Shown here one piece after another: positions 42,507 through 49,898 of a stretch of DNA of 64,000 bases. The number at the start of each line of letters is the position of its first letter. Position 1 is the first letter of the stretch. The notes under the pieces were generated by a model. It did not search any database. It worked only from the letters and a program-made list of their open reading frames with translations, and was not told the origin of the DNA. Where the stretch lies: positions 3,782,001 to 3,846,000 of the forward strand of contig OW818645.1 in assembly GCA_942492835.1 (NCBI GenBank), read 5' to 3'. The position numbers and the translations under genes were made by a program. The stretch comes from GWB2-37-7 sp942492835 (lineage in GTDB: Bacteria; Bacillota; Clostridia; Lutisporales; Lutisporaceae).

Positions 42507-45491
42507 ATGGAACGATTTAGAATAAGTAGAGTTAGTGTTGATCATTTTAGAGGCTATAGAGAAGAAAAAACTTTTGACTTAAAAGAAAATCCAGATATAG
42601 TAATGATTTCTGGACCAAATGGATTTGGCAAGACCTCGTTCTTTGATGCTGTAGAATGGGGTTTTACTGGAAAACTTACAAGATATAATGAAGGTAATGA
42701 AGAAAAGAGTAATAGTAGATTTATAAACTTTCAGCCCGAAGAGAAAGCAGCTAAAGTGGAAATTGATTTAGTAAGTGATAGAAATAAATATGTTCTAGTT
42801 AGAGAGTCTTTCGGGGATGATGGAAAAAATACTGATTACGGTGACGAAAAAACAAGATTTAAAATTATTATGCAAAATGGCGAAACACTGGTAGATAACA
42901 AAGCAAGAAATTTTCTTAATGAAATTATGATTTCTGATAGTTGGAAAGGTAAATTGTTATTTAATGAAGTGTTTTCACAATATCATTTATTAACACAAGA
43001 TAAACTAAAAAACTTTGTACAGGGCTTAAAAGCGACTGATCGGTATAAACAAATTTCATCGCTTTTTGGTACAGACCGTTTCCTAAGGTATTCTGATGAA
43101 TTTAAACAGATTGGCAAAAGTATTGAGTTAAGTAATAATAATTTGTCGGCTGTTCTGAATACTATTGATACTCAAATAAAAGTATTAAGGGAATATATTT
43201 CTAATACTAATCAAGTTAATCTAGGATTAGGTATAAATTCAAATGAGAATATTGAAAAACTAATTAAAGATTACAATGACTTGATTAAAAGGATAGATTT
43301 AGATAATTTCTCTTATGACAGTTCTAGCGATTTATCAGATATTATAAAGTCTTTAATGAGTGAACTGAAAAGACAGAAAGAGTCAGTTTCAAGAAGGTTA
43401 TATGAAGCAGAACAAGATTGTGAGAAATTAAAGATAGCTGATATAAAAAAGGAAGAGTACTTTAGAATATTATTAGAAAATGATAAATTAGTAAAGGCTA
43501 TTCAAAATATGGAATTCCTTATTGATTTTCGTTTTATAAATGAAAATCTTCATAGCTATAACGAATACTTAACGTTGAAGAAAACAGCTAATGAATCTAT
43601 TAATAGTATAAAAAAAGAGCGTGAAAGACGAGGAAGTACACGTGATAGACTATTAGAGCTGTATAAATACTATGATAGCCTATATAATACAATAAATAAT
43701 ATTAATAATGAACCAGCACTAGACTTTTCGAAAGCAGTGGATGACATTAATTCAATATTAAACAAATACAAAGACTTATATCTTAATAATGATCTAGAAA
43801 TTGAGTTAAAGACGGATAATGATAAGACAAATGTTTTATTAGGAGATTTAATTGTTGAGTCAAAAAGACTAAATGGATTCAAAGAAGGCTTGGTTTCGAA
43901 ATTATTTGGTATTTCCATCAATAATTTAGTTTTACTGATTGAAAGAAACAAGAAATTGATAATTGACCTAAGAAGCCAAGAGATAACAGAAGAGAATACA
44001 TACAAATTATTTGATGAAGATATTAGAAAACTTAGTACTCTTGAAAGTGATATGAAGACAATACTAAGTGAAGCATTTGGCTATATTAAAAAGCAGAAGG
44101 TTAATTCAGATAGAAAAACGAATTGTCCAGTATGCTCTACTGAGTTTGATATTGAAATACTAATTCGAAAAATTGACAGTAAGTTATCTGAAGACAATTA
44201 TATTATCAAGGAGAAAATTCAAAATAAAGAAAAAATTGAAGAAGGTTTAAAGAAAATAAATTTAAACATTGTTAATACTTACACTGAAATAAAAAATTCA
44301 ATAATCGAATTTCTTAACATTGTAAATTATTTTAAAGATTGCGTTACTGCACTTGGGCTTAATATCAAGAGTTCTATGCAAGATCAGGAGTTGAAAATTA
44401 GTAACCATGTTAACAAAATTAAAGAATTAGATGATAAGTTCAACAGAATTACAGAAATTATTCATAAAAGAAATCTGAACTTAGGAAATAATCCGATTGA
44501 CGATAGTATAAAAAGATATATATCTTTTTATGAAAGCGAGATAAATAAATTAGGGTTCAGCCATGATAGTGGTGTTCTAAGTAACTTAACTAAGAAGTTT
44601 AATGAAAATAAGATTATAATTAAACTTTTTTTAGATAGTATTGCAGTACTAGAAATAAAAGAACAAGATATTGAGAGTCAAGTAAAAACAAAGCTTGAGT
44701 CTATTAATAATAATATCAAATTACATAATGAAATTATACTTAATTTGAAACAGTTAGAGGATAAGGTTTTTGAAGTTGAAAATACAAAGATGTATATCCA
44801 AAAGAACAATGAGCTTAATTCACTACTTAAGAAAAGAGAAGATGTAGATGCGAAGATTAAAAACAACATTAATTTGCTAAAACGTTTAGATTCCATTTCT
44901 AACTCAGTAAAAGATGCAATTGAAAATATCAATCAAAAAATAATTGATCAAAGTGAAGACTTTATTAATGCGTTCTTTAAGAGAATATATGCACATCCAA
45001 ACTTTAGAAATTTAGAGCTTGTTTTAAATGTTAATAATCATAGTAATAATATTCTTTTATTAAATTGCACAAATGATGAATCATATGCTGTGAATCCTGC
45101 TTTTACATTTAGCTCTGCGCAAATAAATGCAATTGCAATTAGTATATTTCTATCTCTAGCAATTGAACAAAAATGCACTAACCTTGATGATATATTTTTT
45201 GATGACCCTATTCAAAATATGGATGATATAAATGTATTGTCATTCATTGACATTATCCGTAGCATAATATGGAATAATAAATTTAATAGGCAAATATTCA
45301 TATCTACTCATGATGAACAATTCTTTAGATTACTTGTAAAAAAATTCAGGTTTATCAATACAAAGATATTTAGATTTAATCAATACAACTTAAATGGACC
45401 GACATTTGCTAGTATGAACACATTAAATGAACATAACGATATAATATTTACAGATAAGGATTTAGAGAAACTTGTAAAAAGCAACGATTAG
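42507..45491 (+). CDS. SMC-family ATPase of the Lamassu-type operon (LmuB-like)
   Basis: The 994-residue Rad50/SMC-like protein has Walker A SGPNGFGKTSFFDAVEWG at about residues 29-46 and long coiled-coil arms. A zinc hook CPVC (Cys540-Cys543) lies almost exactly mid-protein, with SSAQINAIAISIFL as signature region, Walker B DDIFFDDPIQNMD and STHDE near the C-terminus. In Lamassu it senses DNA ends or unusual structures and releases the effectors. I prefer the ATG at 42507 to the in-frame ATG at 42495, which lies at the ribosome site. Confidence 0.8.
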   Translation: MERFRISRVSVDHFRGYREEKTFDLKENPDIVMISGPNGFGKTSFFDAVEWGFTGKLTRYNEGNEEKSNSRFINFQPEEKAAKVEIDLVSDRNKYVLVRESFGDDGKNTDYGDEKTRFKIIMQNGETLVDNKARNFLNEIMISDSWKGKLLFNEVFSQYHLLTQDKLKNFVQGLKATDRYKQISSLFGTDRFLRYSDEFKQIGKSIELSNNNLSAVLNTIDTQIKVLREYISNTNQVNLGLGINSNENIEKLIKDYNDLIKRIDLDNFSYDSSSDLSDIIKSLMSELKRQKESVSRRLYEAEQDCEKLKIADIKKEEYFRILLENDKLVKAIQNMEFLIDFRFINENLHSYNEYLTLKKTANESINSIKKERERRGSTRDRLLELYKYYDSLYNTINNINNEPALDFSKAVDDINSILNKYKDLYLNNDLEIELKTDNDKTNVLLGDLIVESKRLNGFKEGLVSKLFGISINNLVLLIERNKKLIIDLRSQEITEENTYKLFDEDIRKLSTLESDMKTILSEAFGYIKKQKVNSDRKTNCPVCSTEFDIEILIRKIDSKLSEDNYIIKEKIQNKEKIEEGLKKINLNIVNTYTEIKNSIIEFLNIVNYFKDCVTALGLNIKSSMQDQELKISNHVNKIKELDDKFNRITEIIHKRNLNLGNNPIDDSIKRYISFYESEINKLGFSHDSGVLSNLTKKFNENKIIIKLFLDSIAVLEIKEQDIESQVKTKLESINNNIKLHNEIILNLKQLEDKVFEVENTKMYIQKNNELNSLLKKREDVDAKIKNNINLLKRLDSISNSVKDAIENINQKIIDQSEDFINAFFKRIYAHPNFRNLELVLNVNNHSNNILLLNCTNDESYAVNPAFTFSSAQINAIAISIFLSLAIEQKCTNLDDIFFDDPIQNMDDINVLSFIDIIRSIIWNNKFNRQIFISTHDEQFFRLLVKKFRFINTKIFRFNQYNLNGPTFASMNTLNEHNDIIFTDKDLEKLVKSND

Positions 45492-45551
45492 GCATAAAAA
45501 GCAAGTAATGTTAGCAAAATCAAAAACTCACAGATGAACCAAAAAACAAAC

Positions 45552-45583
45552 AAGCCAGCAATCCATCCGGATTACTGGCTTTT
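45552..45583 (+). terminator. Terminator after the Lamassu-type operon
   Basis: AAGCCAGCAATCC (45552-45564) pairs with GGATTACTGGCTT (45569-45581) with one mismatch and is followed by Ts. Like the 21.3-kb terminator, it is immediately followed by the tRNA-Pro 3' sequence. Confidence 0.75.
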
Positions 45584-45595
45584 AACTTCCTAAAA

Positions 45596-45645
45596 TGGTC
45601 TGGGTGACAAGATTTGAACTTGCGACCTCTTGAACCCCATTCAAG
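45596..45645 (-). repeat. Prophage attachment site: tRNA-Pro(GGG) 3' half (scar 4)
   Basis: On the minus strand these 50 bases read as a complete anticodon arm (CTTGA, loop ATGGGGT, TCAAG), variable loop, T arm (GCAAG TTCAAAT CTTGT), acceptor 3' strand CACCCAG, A73 and CCA. The anticodon is GGG. The sequence then changes to ...GGTATACT, which cannot form the D arm, so the 5' half is missing. The site lies 63 bases from the integrase gene and is the expected duplicated core at one prophage end. The complete tRNA-Pro gene should be restored at the other end, beyond 64 kb. Confidence 0.8.
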
Positions 45646-45707
45646 GGTATACTATTGAGATTCAACAGTTATAAGCATGTTTGTTAGTAACGTGTTAGTA
45701 ACCGTGC

Positions 45708-46802
45708 CTATGATAGCATTTCAATTGTTTTTCTTAAATCCTCAATTTCAGGGTGAGTATATACTTTGTCTGTGGTATCAGAGCCGACAACATGACCTAT
45801 TAATTTTTGTATATTTGCAGAAGGAGCATTAACTCTATTCATCATTGTGGCAAAAGTATGACGGCATGAATAAGGGTCTAGAGGTCTAATGCCCATTGCT
45901 TCTATTGCAGAAGCATATCGTTTCTCTCGGTACGCTCTAGCCGAAAGGAATTTGCCTTTTTCGTTGCAGAATATAGTATCTCCATTTTTATTGTACCACC
46001 TAACAAATATCGGATAGATTAAGGGGTGTATAGGGACGGGGCGATTTTTTCCTGCATCAGTTTTAATACCGCCAACAATAACTTTATTCTCCATATCTAC
46101 GTTAAATTTTGTTAAGGTCAGCATCTCGGTGGGTCGCATTCCAGTATAACAAAGTACTAATATTGTATCAGCCCATGGTATGATGTCGATATTCTTTTTA
46201 ACAATTTCTACCTCAAAATCATTAAATGGCTCTCTTTCATTGGTTTCTACCTTGCCAATTTTTACTAGACTAGAAAAGTTTTTGGGAATAATACTATTTT
46301 GATACGCATATTCACAAAGAGTATATACAAAAGATTTCATTTTTATTAATGTTGATTCACTGACCTTCTCAACATTCTTAGCCTCGTTTATGATGTCCTG
46401 AAAATGATCGGAACGAAGTTCACTGAACGCACGATTTTCTAACTTAGAAAATCTCCTCCACGCAGCTTTTATTCCATTCTTGGTGCTCTTGCTTATGTCC
46501 TCTTCAAATTTTGCCTTAGACCATGCTTCATAAGTTTGTTTTAAGGTCATTGTAGATTTTAGCTCAGATGGAGCTAGTCTGTATAAATCTAATGCATCTT
46601 TAGCCTCAGATTCCTTTTCAAAACAATCTAAGATTTTATATTGTCTTTTGGATTTGCCGTTGACTATTTCCCATCCAGTAGTAACAGAGGCAACCCAAGG
46701 TTTTCTACGCCTACCTGACAATTTATAAACTGTTCCTTGTCCATTGAACCTTTTAAGAGGCTTATTCTTTGGTTTTTTCTTTTTTACTTCCTCCACTATC
46801 AT
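45708..46802 (-). CDS. int: Prophage tyrosine integrase
   Basis: This is a site-specific recombinase of 364 residues. It has an N-terminal basic arm-binding segment (KRFNGQGTVYKLSGRRRKPW), a core-binding domain and the catalytic domain with Arg in CYTGMRPTEM, the His-x-x-Arg box SCRHTFATM, IGHVVGSDTTDKVY and the Tyr of VYTHPEI. It faces the tRNA-Pro fragment 63 bases away. The ATG at 46802 lies close to AGAGG; the GTG at 46796 has better spacing and is an alternative start. Confidence 0.95.
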   Translation of the reverse strand: MIVEEVKKKKPKNKPLKRFNGQGTVYKLSGRRRKPWVASVTTGWEIVNGKSKRQYKILDCFEKESEAKDALDLYRLAPSELKSTMTLKQTYEAWSKAKFEEDISKSTKNGIKAAWRRFSKLENRAFSELRSDHFQDIINEAKNVEKVSESTLIKMKSFVYTLCEYAYQNSIIPKNFSSLVKIGKVETNEREPFNDFEVEIVKKNIDIIPWADTILVLCYTGMRPTEMLTLTKFNVDMENKVIVGGIKTDAGKNRPVPIHPLIYPIFVRWYNKNGDTIFCNEKGKFLSARAYREKRYASAIEAMGIRPLDPYSCRHTFATMMNRVNAPSANIQKLIGHVVGSDTTDKVYTHPEIEDLRKTIEMLS

Positions 46803-46824
46803 TACCTCTATTCAATAGTTTTTC

Positions 46825-47148
46825 TTATTTTCTTTTCGAGCGTACAAATTGTTTATATTTTTCTATTTCCAATTGTTCTTCTTCTGTCCAGTCTTCATTG
46901 TCGCTTTTAACAGCTAAGGTATTTAACTCTTCATCCCATCCCATGAGATAAGCAGGGGATACGTCAAGTGCGTTGGCGAATTCTTTAAGTTTGTCAATGC
47001 TTAATGTTTTTATGTCTCCATCCTCATAGCGTTTTATAGTTGTTTCGTGTAATTCTAAAACAACGCCTAGTTCTGCTCGTGTCATGCTCATATTTTTTCT
47101 TGCATTATATATTTTCTTCCCAATTTCAATATTATCCATATTAAACAT
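46825..47148 (-). CDS. CI-like XRE repressor
   Basis: This 107-residue protein has an N-terminal XRE helix-turn-helix (IGKKIYNARKNMSMTRAELGVVLELHETTIKRYEDGD) and KLKEFANALDVSPAYLMGWD, typical of prophage repressors. There is no C-terminal peptidase domain, so de-repression probably depends on an antirepressor such as the Rha/ORF6C protein downstream, not on self-cleavage. It is divergent from the Cro-like gene, with operators between. Confidence 0.88.
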   Translation of the reverse strand: MFNMDNIEIGKKIYNARKNMSMTRAELGVVLELHETTIKRYEDGDIKTLSIDKLKEFANALDVSPAYLMGWDEELNTLAVKSDNEDWTEEEQLEIEKYKQFVRSKRK

Positions 47149-47226
47149 TTTATAACACCTCTCTCAATATGATATTACTATATTATTGCACAAAAAGCAA
47201 GAAATATGCAATAAAAAATAAAAATA

Positions 47227-47296
47227 CTTGCATGTCATGCTTGACAAAAATAAAAGCAAGGATTATTATAAATATAAAACTTGCATGGCGTGCAAG
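47227..47296 (+). promoter_or_regulatory. Prophage early promoter with two operator sites
   Basis: TTGACA (47241-47246), 17 bases and TATTAT (47264-47269) form a good sigma-A-type promoter for the Cro-like gene. A 17-bp operator-like motif CTTGCATGTCATGCTTG (47227-47243) overlaps its -35. A near-perfect palindrome CTTGCATGGCGTGCAAG (47280-47296) lies at the transcription start. A third copy is at 47530. Confidence 0.7.
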
Positions 47297-47323
47297 ATAT
47301 CAAAAAACAAAGGAGGCACGTGA

Positions 47324-47527
47324 ATGATTAAATTAAACAAGCTTAAGGGCAAAATTGTGGAAAAGAAGCACGCATATAAAGAGTGCGCAAAAGCTCTAAA
47401 TATATCAACTACTACCTTTAGCAACAAAATGAATGGGAAGAGTGAATTCCACATAGGTGAAATAAAAGAACTCTCAATTTTTTTAAAATTGACACTAGAA
47501 GAGAAGATGGACATTTTTTTAACTTAG
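47324..47527 (+). CDS. Cro-like small regulator
   Basis: This is a 67-residue helix-turn-helix protein (HAYKECAKALNISTTTFSNKMNGKSEF), with the size and position of a phage Cro. It is divergently transcribed from the CI-like gene. GGAGG lies about 9 bases before the ATG. It should bind the same CTTGC...GCAAG operators. Confidence 0.75.
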   Translation: MIKLNKLKGKIVEKKHAYKECAKALNISTTTFSNKMNGKSEFHIGEIKELSIFLKLTLEEKMDIFLT

Positions 47528-47529
47528 GA

Positions 47530-47546
47530 CTTGCGCGATATGCAAG
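47530..47546 (+). promoter_or_regulatory. Third prophage operator site
   Basis: CTTGCGCGATATGCAAG is a 17-bp palindrome-like copy of the operator, located between the Cro-like gene and the next gene. Confidence 0.55.
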
Positions 47547-47570
47547 AAAACAAAACGAGGGGTGAGATAT

Positions 47571-47771
47571 TTGACTATACAAGACATAGAAAAAAATTGC
47601 CCTCCTAAGTTAACGGTACAAGAAGCCGCTGAAATGATGAGAGTTACACCGAGGTTTCTGCAACTTGCATTACAGCAGAATAAGTTTGATTTTGGTATAG
47701 CAGTAGAAGGTGATAGGTGGGTGTATTACATCAACACAGAGAGGTTCATTAAGTACATGAAAGCAAATTAG
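47571..47771 (+). CDS. Helix-turn-helix protein (excisionase/MerR-like)
   Basis: This 66-residue protein has a winged-helix start (PPKLTVQEAAEMMRVTPRFLQLALQQNKFDFG...WVYYINTERF) as in excisionase-like regulators. The TTG at 47571 follows GAGGGGTGAG. It may assist excision or early gene control. Confidence 0.65.
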   Translation: MTIQDIEKNCPPKLTVQEAAEMMRVTPRFLQLALQQNKFDFGIAVEGDRWVYYINTERFIKYMKAN

Positions 47772-47813
47772 TCAATTAGTCAAGCATATTAAACTAAGGG
47801 AGGAGGGACACCA

Positions 47814-47927
47814 TGACACCCAAAGAGCATAGAAAAGAAGCAAGAACAAACATCAGAATCATGATAGTATCGCTGATAATCTCTCTTACTTCGTTAATAG
47901 TGACTATATTAAGGTTTAAGAATTGAA
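47814..47927 (+). CDS. Small membrane protein (37 aa)
   Basis: A basic N-terminus (MTPKEHRKEARTNIR) is followed by one hydrophobic segment (IMIVSLIISLTSLIVTIL). GGGAGGAGGGAC lies just before the ATG. The frame is intact and well initiated, although tiny. The function is unknown. Confidence 0.5.
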
Positions 47928-48229
47928 ACCAATAAGGCAGCGATGCTTATTATCAGACTAATTATAACTCCAATGCGACTGATGTAGGTATCAAAATAGG
48001 AATTGAAGGTGGATTCACCAAGGTTTGTTATTTTCGCGTTACCGTTTGGCCATGCTTTGAGATCAGAGGTCAAATTAGGATCTATGCCTAGCAAATCCAA
48101 TTCTGAATCTATCAATTTACTGTCAAAGAGAAAAACAAGATCATTGTTAACTTCAAACTGTATTGAATCTGGTTTAGATTTGTATAGTTTTTTCAGAATC
48201 AAATACTGCTTGTATGTAATATGGATCAA
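47909..48229 (-). CDS. Hypothetical membrane-anchored protein on the opposite strand
   Basis: The 106-residue protein has an N-terminal helical, possibly winged-helix part (TYKQYLILKKLYKSKPDSI) and one C-terminal membrane segment (IGVIISLIISIAALLVSIL). I prefer the TTG at 48229 because AAAGGGGGTG precedes it; an ATG at 48262 has no such site. It is the only minus-strand gene inside the early operon, so it may be expressed from the lysogen. Its 3' end overlaps the 37-aa ORF. Confidence 0.5.
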   Translation of the reverse strand: MIHITYKQYLILKKLYKSKPDSIQFEVNNDLVFLFDSKLIDSELDLLGIDPNLTSDLKAWPNGNAKITNLGESTFNSYFDTYISRIGVIISLIISIAALLVSILKP

Positions 48230-48297
48230 AATAAACACCCCCTTTCTACAATATTTTACCATTTGTGGAATAGGAGGACAAGTAGAAAGGAGAAGGC

Positions 48298-49086
48298 ATG
48301 ATAGATTTAACAGTTATTAATCAAAATGGACAACTACTAGTAGACAGCAAAGAAGTAGCTGAAATGATAGGTAAAAGACACGACCATTTATTGAGAGACA
48401 TAGATGGATATGCTGAAGTCCTTGAAAAGTCTAACGTCCCCAAAATTGGGGTGGTCGATTTCTTTATTTCTGATACATACAATGATGCTAAAGGCGAACA
48501 AAGACCTTGCTACCTCATAACTCGCAAAGGCTGTGACATGGTAGCAAACAAAATGACAGGCGAAAAAGGAGTGCTTTTTACAGCTGCATATGTAACAAAG
48601 TTTGAGGAAATGGAGCAGGCACAAAAACCAAAATGTATTGAGGATTTAATCATTATGCAAGCTCAAACATTAAAAGACATGAGGCTACAAGTTGAACAGG
48701 CATCTACTAAGGCTATTGAGGCAGAGAACAAGGCTGTAGAAGTAAAACAAGAGGTGCAAGCTATAAGGGATGTTATCGTACTAAATCCTAACAGTTGGAG
48801 AACTGAGGCTAACAGCTTGCTTAATAAGATGGCTAAAGCTCGTGGCGGAAGTAGTGAGGCTTATATGGAGGTTAGGGAAGAAAGTTACAAACTGTTTGAG
48901 CAAAGAGCAGGAGTAAAGCTAGAAATTAGGCTAGTTAATAGAAAAAGAAAAGTCTTAGAAGAGACAGGCAGTAGGAGCAAAGCCAATAAAGTTACCAAGA
49001 TTGATGTAATAGCTGATGATAAGAGACTTACTGAGGTATACATAGCAATAGTTAAAGATATGGCAATTAAATATAAAGTTGGGTAG
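48298..49086 (+). CDS. Rha-family antirepressor with ORF6C domain
   Basis: This 262-residue phage regulator has an N-terminal Rha domain (DSKEVAEMIGKRHDHLLRDIDGY...CYLITRKGCDMVANKMTGEKGVLFTAAYV), a coiled-coil linker and a C-terminal ORF6C domain (LNPNSWRTEANSLLNKMAKARGG...). Such proteins counter the CI repressor or tune the lytic switch. GAAAGGAGAAGGC precedes the ATG. Confidence 0.88.
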   Translation: MIDLTVINQNGQLLVDSKEVAEMIGKRHDHLLRDIDGYAEVLEKSNVPKIGVVDFFISDTYNDAKGEQRPCYLITRKGCDMVANKMTGEKGVLFTAAYVTKFEEMEQAQKPKCIEDLIIMQAQTLKDMRLQVEQASTKAIEAENKAVEVKQEVQAIRDVIVLNPNSWRTEANSLLNKMAKARGGSSEAYMEVREESYKLFEQRAGVKLEIRLVNRKRKVLEETGSRSKANKVTKIDVIADDKRLTEVYIAIVKDMAIKYKVG

Positions 49087-49107
49087 AAGAAGGAGGGCAT
49101 ATAAATA

Positions 49108-49287
49108 ATGGCAGATGCTAAACAAGAAATAATCAAGAATCTTGACGGACTAAATGAAGAGCAACTAGACTTCGTGCTTGGGTTGCTAGTTGTGCATAAC
49201 AACGGATTATTGGAAAGTGTCACTTATAAAGAAACGGATAGCTTGCACCCAAATGTTACAGGCACAAGAACAATAATTATAGATTAG
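49108..49287 (+). CDS. Hypothetical phage protein (59 aa)
   Basis: This is a 59-residue acidic protein, NLDGLNEEQLDFVLGLLVVH then a polar tail. GAAGGAGGGC lies upstream of the ATG. No family was recognised; NEEQLDFVLG repeats are typical of small phage helical proteins. Confidence 0.5.
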   Translation: MADAKQEIIKNLDGLNEEQLDFVLGLLVVHNNGLLESVTYKETDSLHPNVTGTRTIIID

Positions 49288-49291
49288 AGAA

Positions 49292-49313
49292 GATGAAAGG
49301 TATGAAATCAACT
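49292..49313 (+). repeat. Duplicated start region of the AbrB-like gene
   Basis: GATGAAAGGTATGAAATCAAC occurs here and again at 49463-49484, where it starts the AbrB-like gene. Here it runs into TTAGTC, giving a stop after a few codons. Confidence 0.6.
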
Positions 49314-49349
49314 TAGTCAATTAGATTAGTTAGGAGAGGAGGCTATCTC

Positions 49350-49460
49350 ATGAATAAGATCCAAAGAAAAAGATCCAGGAGAATAAAGCATATGCAAAAG
49401 TTTTTCAAAGGCAAGACATCCTATAGTCAAATTAGCAGGATAATAAAATATCTTATTTAG
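49350..49460 (+). CDS. Small basic phage protein (36 aa)
   Basis: This very basic 36-residue frame (MNKIQRKRSRRIKHMQKFFK at its start) is preceded by GGAGAGGAGGC. It may bind nucleic acid. The short length keeps confidence low. Confidence 0.4.
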   Translation: MNKIQRKRSRRIKHMQKFFKGKTSYSQISRIIKYLI

Positions 49461-49473
49461 GAGGATGAAAGGT

Positions 49474-49713
49474 ATGAAATCAACAGGGATCGTAAGAAAA
49501 GTAGATGAGCTAGGCAGGATAGTTGTACCAAAAGAATTGAGAAGAACGCTGAATATCGACGAAGGCACTCCACTAGAGATATTCACAGAAGAAGACTGCA
49601 TTATTCTAAGGAAATATGAGCCAGGATGCGTGTTCTGTGACAGCGTTAAGGACTTGACTGTACATAAGGGCAAGAATATCTGTCCTGCATGTTTAGCAGA
49701 GCTTAAGGGGTAG
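49474..49713 (+). CDS. AbrB/SpoVT-type transition-state regulator
   Basis: This 79-residue DNA-binding protein has a swapped-hairpin AbrB domain (STGIVRKVDELGRIVVPKELRRTLNI) and a C-terminal zinc-like pair of CxxC motifs (CVFC, CPAC). Phage-borne copies of this family are common and may modulate host transition-state genes. The ATG at 49474 follows AGGAGG by 9 bases; the one at 49465 abuts it. Confidence 0.85.
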   Translation: MKSTGIVRKVDELGRIVVPKELRRTLNIDEGTPLEIFTEEDCIILRKYEPGCVFCDSVKDLTVHKGKNICPACLAELKG

Positions 49714-49714
49714 C

Positions 49715-49894
49715 ATGGAGATATTAGCGGTATTGGGGCTAGTGGCATATGGCGTTGGGCTTGCCATTATGGAAATTAGAAGTGATTGCAAATTTTTAGA
49801 CAGGGAGGTAAGCAAAATGTACGAGATGCCAAAAGCAGAGCCTTGGAATAGGGGCATACCAGAGCAAAAACCTATCAAGGAAGGCGAGGAATAA
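49715..49894 (+). CDS. Small membrane-anchored phage protein (59 aa)
   Basis: One N-terminal membrane segment (ILAVLGLVAYGVGLAIM) is followed by a charged tail rich in Pro/Glu. The gene starts directly after the AbrB-like stop (TAGCATG), with GGGG inside that gene as ribosome site. The function is unknown. Confidence 0.5.
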   Translation: MEILAVLGLVAYGVGLAIMEIRSDCKFLDREVSKMYEMPKAEPWNRGIPEQKPIKEGEE

Positions 49895-49898
49895 AAAT

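Noticed and set aside
45596..45645. Functional tRNA-Pro gene
   Set aside because: Only the 3' half is present; the D arm and 5' acceptor strand cannot be formed from the adjoining bases, so it is annotated as an attachment-site fragment.
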